Source: Ryuthela nishihirai (taxonomy: Eukaryota; Arthropoda; Arachnida; Araneae; Heptathelidae). From it: DNA of 64,000 bases. Location of the stretch: contig JAWZYU010000009.1 in NCBI GenBank assembly GCA_038380435.1, forward strand, positions 68,229,901 to 68,293,900. The letters are read 5' to 3'. Numbering within the stretch: position 1 is the first letter of the stretch; every line of letters begins with the position of its first letter. Positions 23,069 through 36,120 of the stretch are shown in pieces. The notes beneath the pieces are model-generated. The model was given only the letters and a program-made list of their open reading frames with translations. It was not told where the DNA came from and ran no database searches. A program made the position numbers and the translations under genes.

Positions 23069-26000
23069 CTCAAGCAGTCATGGGCTACGGAGGTCCAACC
23101 AGACCATGCAATTTAGTTCTCCAAGCAAGTCTGTCCTGAGCTACATCTATTGCATCTGGCCACTGCACACCAATTCTAACAAGGTCCTGTTTGACATTGT
23201 CTGCCCACCGCATCCTAGGTCTCCCCCTCTTTCTGAGGCCTTTAGGCACACTGTTCATAACCTTATTCACGAATGTATAATTATTCATACGGGCAACATG
23301 GCCAAAACAAAGGAGTCTCTCTGTGCAAAATATGCTGCTTAAAGGAGGTTGCAGACTCCTTTGCCTAACTTCATCATTAGTTACGAAGTTGAACCACCTA
23401 ATGCCCAAGATACTGCGTAAGCATCCGGAATCAAAAGCATCTAGTTTCCTGTTATCTTGTTTACCAAGTGTCCAAGTTTCACTGCCATAACTAACCCTAG
23501 AAAGAACCAAACTAATAAACAGTCTAATTTTAGTCTTTAGATGTATAGGCCTATTTCTCCAAACTCTCCATAGATTCTTAAAAGTCCCGGCAGTAATCCT
23601 TATTCGTCTGTTAATCTCATGACTCACATCACCGGTATCTGTTACATAGCTCCCAAGATAATTAAACTAAACACCTGTCCAAGAGTGGAACTATAAATTT
23701 AATGAACCACAAACTGCCTGAACAATTTTCATCCCTTTAGGTTCCTCTCTGTTTATAACCAAGCCAACACTACTACCAGTCTCATCAACAGCTCCAATGA
23801 AAGAGTTCATCTCATCAACATCATTTGCCAAAAGGGCTAAATCATTAGCATAATCTAAATCAGAAAATTTCGTATCTCGAGACCAATTAAGCCCAAAATC
23901 TTTCCCTTGAAGTGAATTTCGCATAACATAATCAATAACCAAGCTAAAGAGAAAAGGAGACAAAATGCACCCTTGTCGAACACCATAAGTAATGCTAAAC
24001 TAATTGCTACAAGCATTACAAACTCTCACACTCGACTCAGTGTTATTATAGAGAGCTTTCATTACGTTAACTAACTTGTCTAGTATGATCTCAAAATCAA
24101 CCACAAATTATGACGATCAACAGAGTTTAAAACCTTTATTGAAATCAAAGCTAGCAACCAAAGGTTTCTGAAACTCTAAACATTTCTCAAGAATCTGCCT
24201 AAGTGAAAATATCTGATCCACACATCCCCTACCACTTCTGAATCCACATTTCTCATCACGCAATTGACTGTCAACCAGATTCTTAATTCTATTAAGCACA
24301 ATCATGGAAAGACCTTTACCTGGAACAGAGAGTAGGCTGATACCCCTACAGTTATCACAAGAACTGCGATCACCTTTTTTGAAAATAGGGATAACAATAG
24401 CTCTGGTAAAATCCTTAGGAACCATGCCTTTATCATAAAAGATATTCAGAATTTCAGTCATCCAATTGGAAACCGAAACATTCCCAGCTCTAAGCATTTC
24501 CGTAGTAATTTCATCTACCCCTGGGGAGTTATGTAGTTTAAGTTTAGAAACAGCCAAAATAACTTCAGATTGTGTTATAGGGTCAACATTAAAGCCACCA
24601 ATGCATCTATCATCATTGCAAACAATGGGAGTAGAACTAACCACATTGTTTAGAACGTCACTGAAATCCTCAGCCCACCTTGCCATGGCAGAATCCTCAC
24701 CTTCTATAACCTTACCTTGTTTATCCTTCAATCCCTGTATACCTGTTCGTTTTCTAGCACACAAAACATTAACTATCTGGTTCAGCTCTCTGCTGTTGTG
24801 CTGTCTAACTGCTTCCTCGGCTTTGTCAGCCAAACCATCAAGCCAAAGATTCTTATCAGCAGCTAACTGATCCCTTACACGTTTATTAAGCTCTCTGTAA
24901 TGCTTTCTATTAGGACTAGTAGGGTATTGATTAAGGGCATTCCTGTAGTTCTTTCTTTCCGAAATAAGCTCAAGTGCCTTAGCACTCAGATTATTCTGTC
25001 TCCTCTGCTCCTTTTTACCTAATAGAGTACTGTTATTGTCCAAAATAAGCCTGTTTAAAATGATTCCATTCTTCCTCAACTTCAGTAGTAAGCATACCAT
25101 GGCTGTCATAATGACTACCTAACCTATCATGGTAAGCTTTGGCTATAACTGGGTCTTTCAGAGCTTCAGTATTAAAAGTAAATATTTTAACCCTAGCACA
25201 ACACTTTTTAAGTTTAAATTGCAAGACACGTTTAACAAGGTAATGGTCAGATCCAATTTTAGCTCCCCTATATGACCTGGTATTCCTAACAGAACTAGGC
25301 CATTTGCTGTTAATTAATATATAATCAATCATATTCTTATGTAGCCCATCGGGTGAAACCCATGTGTACTTATGTATGTCGCGATGTTTGTAATAAGTGT
25401 TAGTTATTCTGAAATCATTGAGTTTACTTACCTGTAGGAGACGTTGCCCATTGCCATTGCAGCTACCAATACCAAAAGGGCCTATTACTCCTCCCCAAAA
25501 GTAAGAGTCAGTACCAACTTTGGCATTGAAGTCACCTAAAACAAGGGTAATATCTCCTTTCTTGACAGAATTCAAAATATCCTGAAGTTGTCCGTAAAAC
25601 CTATCCTTCTCATCCTCATCGGCATCCTCAGTGGGGGCATAACAGCAGATAACCTTTAAGTCTTTAACGCTTGTCTGAAATTTTGCTGTAAGAAACCTTT
25701 CATTAATTCACTCATATCATAGAAGAGCATCACTAGCATGTCTGCTGAGAAGCAGACCCACGTCTTGGTGATGCTTATTGTCGTCCCTCCCTGAAAAGAG
25801 AAATTTAAGATTATTTTCAAGAATCTGACCTTTATCTGTCCATCTGGTGTCTTGCAAGCCGAGAATATCTAAATTGTAATGGTGGAATTCTTGTGTGAGG
25901 ACATCAAGAGAAAAAGCTCTGTGCAGAGTCGTCACATTCCAACTACCTATGGAGAGAAAATGGTTAGTGGGATGTTTAAAGAAACTATGTTTATTAAGAG

Positions 26001-26608
26001 AGGGAATGCCGACAATATCAAACAGCCCCCTAATCGCAGACATGGGGCAAAGACCCGTTCCCCCACCACTAAAGGCTGAAGCCATCTACACTGGAAGACT
26101 TCCTCCAATGTAGAACTTGACAATGTCAATGACCTCTGCTCAGGATTATCCACCAACTCATAGACATATCCTGTGACTCTATTCACTTGGGGCTGTTAAC
26201 CCACAAACAAACAGAAAACACAGCAGAAGATTTTCCCTCCACAGTAGCCCACCAGTGCAGCAAAATCAGGTTCCATAATCAAGCTCAGAGCCATATATCT
26301 CTCTAGTCCAGTGGTTTATATTGTCAGCACCAGGACCCTGTGTGGTTGACCACTCCTCAGAAGGGTAGAAAAAAAAAGAAAAGTAGCCATAGTTGTGCAG
26401 AGCAGTAGGCCACACTAATCTGGCAGCCCTCACCTTCCCTTCACATCCATAAGAGAGTATCTCTTTTGAAAGGTACTAAACGGTGTGCACCACGAGAAGG
26501 CGGGGTCGGACATTAGGTGCTAGGCCTGGCCGGTTCTATGCATCATCACAGGGAATTGGTGCATAGCTCTCCTTCCAGTGACTACCTAGCTACCATTTAC
26601 AGACTGGT
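23069..26608 (-). mobile_element. LINE A copy 1, RTE-like, near full length, inactive
   Basis: One EN-RT reading frame in pieces, minus strand. The AP-endonuclease region has GSWNVTTLHR (near 25955), LDILGLQDTRW (near 25840; QDTRW where Glu is usual) and GDFNAKVGTD (25500s). RT has AIVIPIFKKGDRSSCDN (near 24390), RGISLLSVPGKG, CGFRSGRGCVDQIF (near 24230) and YANDLALLA (near 23840), where the catalytic YADD carries Asn. The C-terminal part has SRVSYGSETWTLGKQDNRK and FGHVARMNN. Breaks lie near 24110, 25100, 25600 and 25716. Length of about 3.5 kb, a single ORF and a short-repeat tail fit the RTE group; clade assignment is inferred. The 5' end is shared with copy 2. It is inserted in LINE B. 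Confidence 0.85.
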
Positions 26609-26640
26609 AATAATCCAGGACTTAATAGTCCTGGATTATT
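26609..26640. repeat. 14-bp inverted repeat at LINE A 5' junction
   Basis: AATAATCCAGGACT (26609-26622) and AGTCCTGGATTATT (26627-26640) are perfect inverse copies around TAAT, exactly where LINE A similarity ends and LINE B resumes. One half is presumably target sequence and the other a templated filler made during insertion. Confidence 0.75.
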
Positions 26641-27640
26641 TTTGTATTTATTATATAATTTTCCTTAGTATTAATATCATTCATTCAGTAAATCATATCA
26701 TTCAGTAAATCGTTTGTTACCCATGGCTGTTTTATTTTTTTATTTATATTTTTATTCTTTTTCACTTTTGTAAATTTCTCTGTTTCACTTAAGTCTGTAA
26801 AGCAATTCTGAAAGCAAATATCAAATTTTCTGATATTTAAATCATTACTAAATGTCAAATTTTTAATATTTTTTTCATATTTCTAAAAATCTTTTCTTAT
26901 TACTACACTTTGTGTTTTATTGCTTAAAATGTTTGTATTCTCCTCCAGAGCAACCTTGATTATAACAGGAAAGTGATCAGTTACAGTAGTATTAGTACTA
27001 TTACTTTTATTGCATTTTTTGTGAAATATCTGTAGAATACATGATCCAAACAACTAATACTATTCTTTGTTATTCTTATAGGTGCATGTATGTATTGTTT
27101 GAACCCATAATTTGGCAATATATTTAAGTAATCATTTGTTGTTCTAGAATCTTTAAATATATCAATATTTATATCCCCTACAAGTAATATATTTTCTTTT
27201 GGACAAGTTTTTAAAAATTCTTTTAATTTCTTATTGAAAATATTAATAGAAAAACCATTAGCCCTATATATTAAAACTACTGAAAATTTTAAATTAGTTT
27301 CAAACAAATAAAATCCTTCTGCACTATGCATAAAAAGTTCCCTATGCTTTTCTTGAAACCTACCTATTTTTATGTATGCTAAAACCCCACCTGATTTATT
27401 GTATTCTCTAAACTGGTAAAAGATCTCAAATCCATTTATCTGATATTAAGTGATATCTAAATTTACAATTAACGCATTTAAATTTTGGTGTACACTTCTA
27501 ATGTTGCAAAGCACAACACAAATATCAGAGTTTAAATTTATAATAAAGTGTGACATTGCAAACTGATTTTGGATAATTATAGTTTTGTCATCATCCTCTG
27601 GAACTTCCAATATTTCATCCACTTGTTCTCTACTCATTAT
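26641..27640 (-). mobile_element. LINE B (CR1/Jockey-like), endonuclease half
   Basis: Minus-strand blocks of an AP-type endonuclease: CNIRSVHQNLNALIVNLD (near 27490), NKSGGVLAYIK (near 27385), ENILLVGDINIDIF (near 27190; GD-N-D motif), SCLDHVFYR and TDHFPVII (near 26970), followed by KQPWVTNDLLND. The segment with the LTET motif is missing after NLDIT, so there is an internal deletion as well as the LINE A insertion. The frame continues logically into 22895 once LINE A is removed. Confidence 0.8.
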
Positions 27641-27754
27641 TTTTGTTCTATTTTATTTAAATTTTGCAAGCAAATCACGTTTACTTTGAATCAAAATATT
27701 CATGTGTCCTTCCGCAAATTTTCTTTTTCTTTGAGAGTTAATTTAATTTTTTTG

Positions 27755-27900
27755 GCGGGGGCGGGGGGGGGGGGGGTTTCGATAAGTATGGATGAAATAT
27801 AAAGATTCTCATTTTTCAAATCTCCCAATAGCTTTAGTGACACCCTCTAACGGCGAAAGAAATCTGAAAAATGCCAAAATTGACCAATTACTATTATTAA
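27755..27900 (+). repeat. G-tract and R5 fragment
   Basis: A run of G broken by two C (27757-27777) is followed by an R5 fragment: GATAAGTATGGATGAAATATAAAG, CCCAATAGCTTTAGTGACACCC, GGCGAAAGAAATC. Confidence 0.6.
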
Positions 27901-28179
27901 TAGATACCAACCAAAGAATTCATCAGTGAAAAATGGAATTCATCATAAAAGCAAAAACGCTGTCCTAACTGGAATTCATCACAAAACCCAAATCACATCC
28001 ATAATAAAGTATTTGCTTGAAATTCTATATCTCGCTCAAAAAATGCAAAAAAAAATAAATAAAATAAAACCCTACAGAATTGATAGCCAGAGGGGGCCAA
28101 ATGTATATGGATTGGTACACAGACAGCTAGATAACAGTATATATCAAAGCCACTGATGGAGTAAACTTTTACTCCGATG

Positions 28180-28700
28180 GTATTAATCGCACGAAGCGAA
28201 ATGCAAATCCTTCTCCTAAGTTTCCTCCTCTGTTTTCTTTTCACTTTCGTATATAAGCCACGTATTGGATTTTTAGGGCGTCTCTATTTACCTGCACCGT
28301 ACCATTTCTTTAAACCGAAAGCACCTTTTCCGTTCAGCTTACGCTAGAAGACGTCACGTCCCGCTAGAACTAACAGAGAAGCTTGTATTGAATGTCCTGA
28401 AGTTAAAGCATTGTTGCTGTTTGAATTTGCGGATCTCATTTCAGGACAGAGAAGAAGAAGGCTATAAAGTCACTTCCAAGTCTACTTCGATTTCTCTTCC
28501 TTCACTAGCGATGTGTCAGGAAACACGAACTTCGCTTTTTTTTTTATTCCTTTTCCCCATCTCCTTACCTTTCTTTGAGAGTATCGATGGGCGAGATTTC
28601 TTAAACAGAAGCGTTCTTTCAGATGCCACAACCCTATGGAAAAAGAGATCGGACGTCAAGTGAAATATCTTTCAAACAAACAAAGTGAATACGCGACTTT
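28180..28700 (+). promoter_or_regulatory. Promoter-like segment, tentative
   Basis: GTATATAAGCC near 28250 is a TATA-like box, and GACGTCACGTCC near 28352 is CRE-like. A 90-codon open frame follows (28388-28663, TTG-initiated in that form) with a hydrophobic stretch (LFFLFLFPISLPFF) but no recognised domain. The gene assignment is weak. Confidence 0.2.
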
Positions 28701-28814
28701 CTAAAGTTTTTTTCTAAACATAACGAAGAATTGAGTGGATGTAAAAAACTAAATATTTTGATTTTAAGTAACTTCCATCTGGGCTTCATTAATATGGAGA
28801 TTTTTTCCTTTTTT

Positions 28815-28985
28815 TTGGTCTGCGATTAGGGTTAGCTTGCTTTACTTTTGATCGCCACTCTGTTTGCACACGATCGGCTAAATGGTAAGTTCACAAAGAC
28901 CCCAAAGGTAAGAGAGAGGGAGCCATTGATCAGCTATTAGACTACAGATGAAAGATTACTGTCTGATCACGTTTTAACTTGCTTA
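28815..28985 (-). repeat. SINE1 fragment
   Basis: 3' part only: GTTTGCACACGATCGGCTAAATGG and AGCTATTAGACTACAGATG. Confidence 0.65.
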
Positions 28986-29046
28986 CATTGTAGCTAATTT
29001 CATATGGAAACACGCTTAATTTGAATCATATGGGAACGCGACGGTT

Positions 29047-29412
29047 CAGTTGGGTTGTTTTACCTTAAGCGACAGACAAAGTACTAAGTGACCAGGTCAC
29101 AAGGACACCAAGGGCTCAGAGAAGGTTGGAGGAAGGGAACCTACTAAGAGACAGCTGGAAGTTTCCCATCAAATTCATCCAGCGTGTTCTTTAGCATATC
29201 AGGATATTTTGTACTCCTGCACACGGTGTCGTGGCTGAACTTCCCATCAGACGGACGGCGTCATTTCCAAGCCCATCGGTGTCCCTTTTCTGACCGAGGG
29301 TACCGTGGAGATTTACTGGAGATAAATCTCAATGCCATCACAGTCGGGTGTCGACTCTGGGTATTGCAGATTATGAGTCTTGCGCATTATCGACTGAGCC
29401 AATTCCGCCTCT
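29047..29412 (-). repeat. SINE1, full length, diverged
   Basis: It starts at GTTGGGTTGTTTTACC and proceeds through the body to the tRNA head (inverse of the A box: CGACTGAGCCAATTCCGCC) at about 29412. Short open frames across it are incidental. Confidence 0.85.
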
Positions 29413-32117
29413 GTCAGACGTATGGTTCCTTTCCATTGGTGTCCTTTCTCACGGAGCGTAGAGAAAGGGTTAGGGAAGAAATTCTGAATGCATGTATTTA
29501 GGACACGAACTGGGGAACATCAAGTTATGAGACTGACGATCTACTAACCAAACAAATATCTAGCACCAGCAACAGTTGCCTGTAAGATAGAGTTAATAAC
29601 GGTTACAAAATACAAGTTGCAGAAATGGAATTCTAGGGCTCGACAAAAGGATGCATAAAACGGATCATATCGAAAGGATCAGAAAAATATTTTATAACTA
29701 AATGATCAAATAAAGAATAGAGAGAGAAATGGAAAGAGCGTTTAAGAGGCAGGAAGAAGGGACGATTACGAATAGGAAAGAAAGACGATTACGAATGAAG
29801 AGAGTAGTTATATGCATAAGAGGGAAGAAAAGTCCGTTGTAGATCTACGAGAAGATGGAATAATCCTTGAAAACTTCTCTGATCCTTGAAGAAGAACAAG
29901 CAGATAAATGTAGTGTGGAAATAACTACTCAGTGCAAAATTCAGTGTTAACTGATTGTATGAATATTCGGAAATTGGGAGTTTCTTCCCTGAGAAATAAG
30001 TGTCGTTTCTAATTTTTTTTCTGCGACAAAATAGTGAAGGTTTGTGGTACTTAAATCTCATGAAAAAATAAACTTGCAAGATTATCACTTCATTTTTGTT
30101 AAAGTTTTTAGTTTCGAATTGTTAACAAGATGGATGTTTTACCCGGATGGTGATATAAAACTTCGTAATGCGGTAATTTTCACCAAAGAACTTTACCCGG
30201 TTGGGAGATATACGGATCCAATTTTTTTTGTGAATTTAATTATCCCAGTTAGTCAAATCGCCTCTGTAATAGTCCTTGGATATTGAATGGAAATGGATGT
30301 TTGAATGATTAGATGTTGAAAGTAACTTTCCCGAAATGAAGGTTTCTTTCAAAAGACAACCAAGTAAATAACACCATAAAGTTTGTTATTATATAAAGAT
30401 TTTTTTTGAAACGTGTAATCCAATGAAAGAAAAATAACACATTATGAATTAGGTAACAGATACTGAAACCAAAACTCAAACGACTGGTATTGTCAAGCTA
30501 ATACGGTTTTAATCGTTAGTAAATAACCTTTTACTAAGAATTCATAACTTATATCATAAAAACTGATTTGACCACTTGAGGTCCATTTGAATTAGGACTT
30601 AGAACAAATATTTACGCGTTAATACAGTGGGTCCTGCCGATCTCAATTTTTCTTAATGAATACTTTTGCTTTATAAAATTAAACCCCCAAACCCACCCCT
30701 ATTTATCTTAATTATTATCCGAAATTAGTTTCCGACAACACAATTTCACCTTACACGAATTTTTGAAGAGCGCATCAATCGTATTAGTAGGGAACTGGTG
30801 TATGTAATCTATTGCATTAGTGAATGCCATTGACTTAGGTAAAACAAAACAACTAAATGACCAGTTTAAGACTCAGTAGAAGTCGCAAAAACCTTGATCT
30901 CTATTATTCCCTTGCGCTGAGGCAAATAAATACGTCATTCTTTTTAATTATCTTTTTTCGAGAAGTCAGCTTATAGCTTTATTTTTTGCATCACAAACTG
31001 ATAGGATGTTGCGAGTTTTAGAGTTTTATTCACAATATTACTCGGACTCCATTGAAGGATAGAAAAAAAATCAATTATCTTTAGATTAAGAAATAAAATC
31101 CTTTGATTTCTACTGTTTACTAGCTGAAAAAAAAAAACCTTCTGAAGTTTATATTCATTAAAGTAAAAAAAAGTTGGCATTCTTCTTCATGATTAAAGGA
31201 AACACCCCCTCCCCCTCCACCGAAACGAATCCCCTTTTGTGTTCATTAGAAAATTTCAGAACAAATTTATAAAGCTAACTTCGAAACTACCAAAAAAAAA
31301 ACAGTTCACCTTTATTCGTTGAAAGAGAACATTTCTTTCACATACTACTTGTCTCATTCGTTTAGGAAAAATACACTACAAATCAAGCCCATTGTACAGA
31401 ATCTTTAATTAGATTATAAACAACATCAGTCCTTGATAGTTTAAAACAAACGTTTGAGCAGATTTATTTATTGTACGATGTTAGTTGTTTTTTTCTTAGT
31501 TTCCACAGTGTTAAGAACATCCTCACGTGATAAATGACAATCTTGCTTACTGTCGCTTTAACATTTAATTGTCTACATACATTTGAGTCGTATTTCTAAC
31601 CATTCTATCTTTCCTTTCCAATCGGATAATCATGATGTATTAGGACAGAAATCCTTTTTTTAAATATCACCCAACGAAAACGTTAAACTACTTGAAGGCT
31701 GGAAGCGAAATTCAGAAATTCATCTGAAGAATCACCATTCGTGATATTTAAATTACATCAATCCAGAGCTGAAATTTCCATTCGTTTCAAAAAAGTTAGA
31801 TACTTTAGGTTTTTTGGTTCCTATGATATTTTGAAATAAATGCATTTAAAGTATTCGACAAAAAAATTCTTCGAATCCAGAGATTCATAATCTTTTCAGA
31901 GACTCCTCCCACCTCCTCACTCCCCCTATGAAAAAACGTTGCTACCGACGTTGATTAGTCTTCTACAAAAGAAGAGTTTGACTTAACATTATGTTATTTT
32001 CAGTTAGCATAATATTACATTAATTCTAAGAAAATTCGAGACTGCAAAATCTTAGTTTTTGTAAATTCTAAGGGTTTGTACATATGTTGCATAATTTTTA
32101 CTTAACTCTAATTCTCA
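29413..32117. other. AT-rich region, nothing recognised
   Basis: About 2.7 kb. An 80-codon plus frame (30044-30286) contains WMFYPDGDIKLRN and a hydrophobic end, but I do not recognise it. No RNA genes or repeats identified. Confidence 0.4.
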
Positions 32118-32400
32118 AGGCCTCGACTGACATAGTGGTTAGGGAGCTAGCCACTGTTCCACGAGACAAATTTTTGTGTTAGCTCTGAAGCAGTGACTTC
32201 CCCGTTGAAAGTGGGCATGTTCTTTTATCCGAGTTTCTAGGAACCTTCTCTGTCCTATATATTACACATCGATCTATTTTCAAGCCTTCTTACTCCATAC
32301 TTGGCAAGTAAAGCTCGCCTGTGATCTCTATATCACTACCATCTATCTTACATTACTCTCTTCTTTATTGAAAGATCTGTATTCTTTGTGGTTTTACAGT
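32118..32400 (+). repeat. Decayed tRNA-headed repeat, tentative
   Basis: GGCCTCGACTGACATAGTGGTTAGGG resembles the 5' part of a tRNA A-box region and is followed by a weak B-box-like segment. It could be another SINE relic just upstream of the LINE A tail. Confidence 0.3.
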
Positions 32401-32402
32401 TT

Positions 32403-34846
32403 CATCATCATACTCAAGCAGCCATGGATTACGGAAATACAAGACCGTGCAATTTAGTTCTCCAAGAATATCTGTCCTGATCTATATCTGCCGCATCTGG
32501 CCACTGCACACCAATTCTAACAAGGTTCTTTGACATTGTCTGCACACCGCATCCTTGCTCTCCCCCTCTTTCTGAGACCTTTAGCCCACTCTTCATAACG
32601 CTATTCGATAATCTATAATTATCCATAAAGGCAACATGGCCAAACCAACGGAGTCTTTCTCTGCACACTATGCTGTTCAAAGGAGGTTTCCGACTCCTTT
32701 GCCTAACCTTATCATTACTTACAAAGCTGAACCATTTAATGCCCAGGATACTGCGTAAGAATCTAGAATCAAAGGCACCAAGTTTCCTGTTATCTTCATT
32801 ACAAAGGGAACATGTTTCGCTACCATAATTAACTTTAGAAAGAACCAAACTATTATACAGTCTAATTTTAGTCTTTAGATGTATATACCTATTTCTTCAC
32901 ACTCTCCACAGATTCTTAAATGTCCCACAGCAATTCCTATTCGTCTGTTAATCTCATGCCTCACATCACCAGTATCTGTTACATAGTTCCCAAGATAATT
33001 AAACTAAACACCTGTCCAAGAGTGGAACTATAGATTTAATGAACCACAAATTGCCTGACCAATTTTCATCCCTTTAGGTTCCTCTCTGTTTATAACCAAA
33101 CCTACTCTACTACCAGTCTCATTAACAGCTCCAATGAAAGACTTCATCTCATCAACATTATTTGCCAAAAGGGCTAAATCATCAGCATAATCTAAATCAG
33201 AAATTTTCGTATCTCGAGACCAATTAAGGCAAAAATCTTTCCCTTGCAGAGAATTTCGCATAATATAATCAATGACCAAACTAAATACAAAAAGGGACAA
33301 AATGCACCCTTGTCGAACACCAGAAGCAATGCTAAACCAATTGCTACAAGACGTACCAACTCTCATACAAGACTCAGTGTTGTTATAGAGAGCTTTCATT
33401 ATGTTAACTAAATTGTCTGGTATTCCATACGATCTCACAATCAACCACAAATTATACCATCAACAGAGTCAAAAGCCTTTGTTGAAATAAACAAAGCTAG
33501 TTCCAAAGGTTTCTGAAACTCTTAAACATTTCTCAAGAATCTGCCTGGGTGAATTTATCTGATCCACACATCCCCTACTACTTCTGAATCCATATTGCTC
33601 ACCACGCAATTGCCGTCAACCAGATTCTTAATTCCATTAAGTACATTTATCCAAAGAACGTTACCTGGAACAGAAAGTAGGCTTATACCCCTATAATTAT
33701 CACAAGAACTGCTATCACCTTTTTCAAAAATAGGGATAATAATAGCTCTGGTAAAATCCCTAGGAACCATGCCTTTGTCATAAAAGGTATTCAGCATTTC
33801 AGTCATCCATGTGATAACGACACATTCCCAGCTAAGCATTTCAGTAGTAATTTCATCTAACCCTGGGGATTTATGTAGTTTAAATTTAGAAATAGCCAAA
33901 ATAACTTCAAACTCAGTTATACGGTAAAACTTAAAGCCAATAATGCATTTATCATCATTACATAATAATGGGAGTAGAACTAACCACATTATTTAGAACA
34001 TCACTGAAATGCTCAGTCCACCTAGCCATGACAGAATCCTCACCTTCTTTAACCTTATATTGTTTATCCTTCAATCCCTGTATACCTGTCCGTTTTCTAT
34101 CACACAAAACGTTACCAACTGGTACAACTCTCTGCTGTTGTGATGTCTAACTGCTTCCTCGAATTTGTCACCCAAGCCATCAAGCCAAAGACTTATCAGC
34201 AGCTAACTGATCCTTTACATGTTTATTAAGTCCTCTATAATATTTCCTACTACGATTAGTAGGGTATTGATTAAAAACATTTTGATTAAAGACAGAATTT
34301 GACAAATCCCGTAGGAGCAAGGGTTCAGATGCTTGCGATGATCTCTGCTCAGGATTATCCACTAGCTTATAAAACATATCCTGTGAATCTATTCACTCGG
34401 GGCTGTCAACCCACAAACAAACAGAAAACATAGCGGAAGATTTTCCCTCCAAAAAAGCCCACCAGTGCACCAAAGTCAGGAACCATAATCATGTAATAAT
34501 CAATATCAAGATCAAATATTAATATCAATCATAATCAAGATCAGAGCCTTATTCCAGTTCGATTAGTGTATACGGTTAGCATTAGGACTCTGTGTGGTGA
34601 CCATTACTCAAAGGGTAGAAAAAAGAAAAGTAGCCATAGATTTCCAGATAAGTACGCCAACACTGGACTGGTAGCCCTCCTCTTCCGTTTCCTTTCACAA
34701 GAGAGTATCTCTTTTGAAGGGTACTAACGGCCTGCGAGAAATTAGAACAATAGATGCTAGGCTTGGCCGGTTCTGTGCATCATCACAGGGGATTGATGCA
34801 TAGCTCTCCTTCCAGTGACTACCTAGTTACCACTTACAGACCAGTT
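32403..34846 (-). mobile_element. LINE A copy 2, endonuclease deleted
   Basis: Same family as 23069-26608. It keeps the shared 5' end (near 34846), RT blocks AIIIPIFEKGDSSSCDNY (near 33720), GISLLSVPGN, GVRQGCILS (near 33330) and an intact YADDLALLA (near 33170), and the C-terminal FGHVAFMDNY. At about 34285-34305 it jumps from linker sequence to the 5' region, removing roughly 1.2 kb that encodes the endonuclease in copy 1. Several frameshifts make it inactive. The 3' end has a very short (ATG)n tail. Confidence 0.85.
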
Positions 34847-34920
34847 ACTGTTTACTCAACGTATATATAGTGGCGTCTCGTGACTAAAATTTCTGGTGGG
34901 TCACTTTATCTACTACAGGG

Positions 34921-35305
34921 TTGGGTTGTTTTACCTCTGAGCGGCACTTTTTTGCATACCATGGGCTAAATGGCCACGTCACATGGACCCCGAAGGCTCA
35001 GAGAAGGTTGGGGTAGGGGACCCACTGGAACAGCTGTTGGGAGACAGATGGTAGCCTCCCGTCAAGGCCATCCAGCGTGTTCTTTAACGTGCACAGGGTA
35101 TGGCTCTCCCACACACGGAGCCACGGCTTAACGTCCCATCTGACGAACGGCGGCCTTTCCAAGTCCATCGGTGTCCCCTACTGACCGTGGGCAGGGCGGG
35201 GAATTTTCCGGAGATAAATCTCAACGCTGACCCAGCTGGGACTCGAACCTGGGAACTACAGATTACGAGCCTGGCGCGCTACCGACTGAGCCACCCCCGC
35301 CCCGA
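34921..35305 (-). repeat. SINE1, complete, with target duplication
   Basis: Best-preserved copy, 385 bp: TTGGGTTGTTTTACCTCTG at one end, and B box (inverse of GGTTCGAGTCCC) and A box (GACTGAGCCACCCCCGCCCC) at the other. It is flanked by an 11-bp duplication CTACTACAGGG (34910-34920 and 35306-35316). Low divergence from the 13.5-kb copy suggests recent activity. Confidence 0.95.
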
Positions 35306-35570
35306 CTACTACAGGGAAAATTGCGGACATTCCTGATATTGAATTGAATCAAATAGAATTGAAAAGATGTTTCGTAATACCTATATATTTTTTGCAACTA
35401 TTCTCAAAACGCATTATTCAACAAAAATTTTCGGAAAAATAAAAAACTAGAAAAAGTGCCTTTATCCTCTCTACTTCAATTTAACGTTTTCTTCTCCCCT
35501 GTAATAATTACCTATATTATACATTTTTCCTCCCGTTTTAATGGTATTTTAAAAAATTTTCCTTCCCGTT

Positions 35571-35746
35571 GCCGAGTGGTTACCGCGCTTGACTACTGAT
35601 CTAAGGGTCCTGTGTTCGAGCCCCGGGTAAGGCAAGGATGCCTGTGTTGTTTTCCTGATTAGGTCCTGCCATGCGCCCAGACCTTCTACTATGGCGTATA
35701 ATTTGACAGGCTCCTATCAGACCTCTGTGGTAAAAGCTGCTTGAGG
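35571..35746 (+). repeat. SINE2, full length
   Basis: Head with A-box region TTGCCGAGTGG and B box GTTCGAGCCCCGG near 35615, body GGCGTATAATTTGACAGGC, 3' end AGCTGCTTGAGG and a TTATTTTATTTATT tail. Confidence 0.9.
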
Positions 35747-36120
35747 AGATTATTTTATTTATTCGTGAAAAAATTGTCTAATACATAGATTTACTATTCT
35801 TTTCACTCCGTTCCGATTATAAATTTATATTTATGATATTAAACTGAATTTTTTTTAGTAAATTATCACTTGAAAAGTTGTCTGTTTTGGTTACGTTTAA
35901 TTTAAATATTAATTTGTTATATATTTTACTACATATATTCATTTATTTTAGAACGAATTGGAGCGAAGTGATTTTGTTGTAAAATCGATTTTAAGAAAAA
36001 CAACAAAAAAAATAATGACAACGGCTGGGATCGAACAGTAGACCTTTAAAGTTGCATGTTAAGAAATGCATTTAGCCTATATTACTAAGCATTGATTTCG
36101 AAATTCTCTGTTAAGCTATA
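35747..36120. other. AT-rich stretch, nothing recognised
   Basis: No feature supported. Confidence 0.4.

Noticed and set aside
24466..24870. 134-codon plus frame
   Set aside because: Antisense of the LINE A reverse transcriptase.
35100..35336. 78-codon plus frame, and similar frames at 13460, 29184, 46125 and 61426
   Set aside because: All are antisense or sense readings of SINE1 and share repeat-derived peptides.
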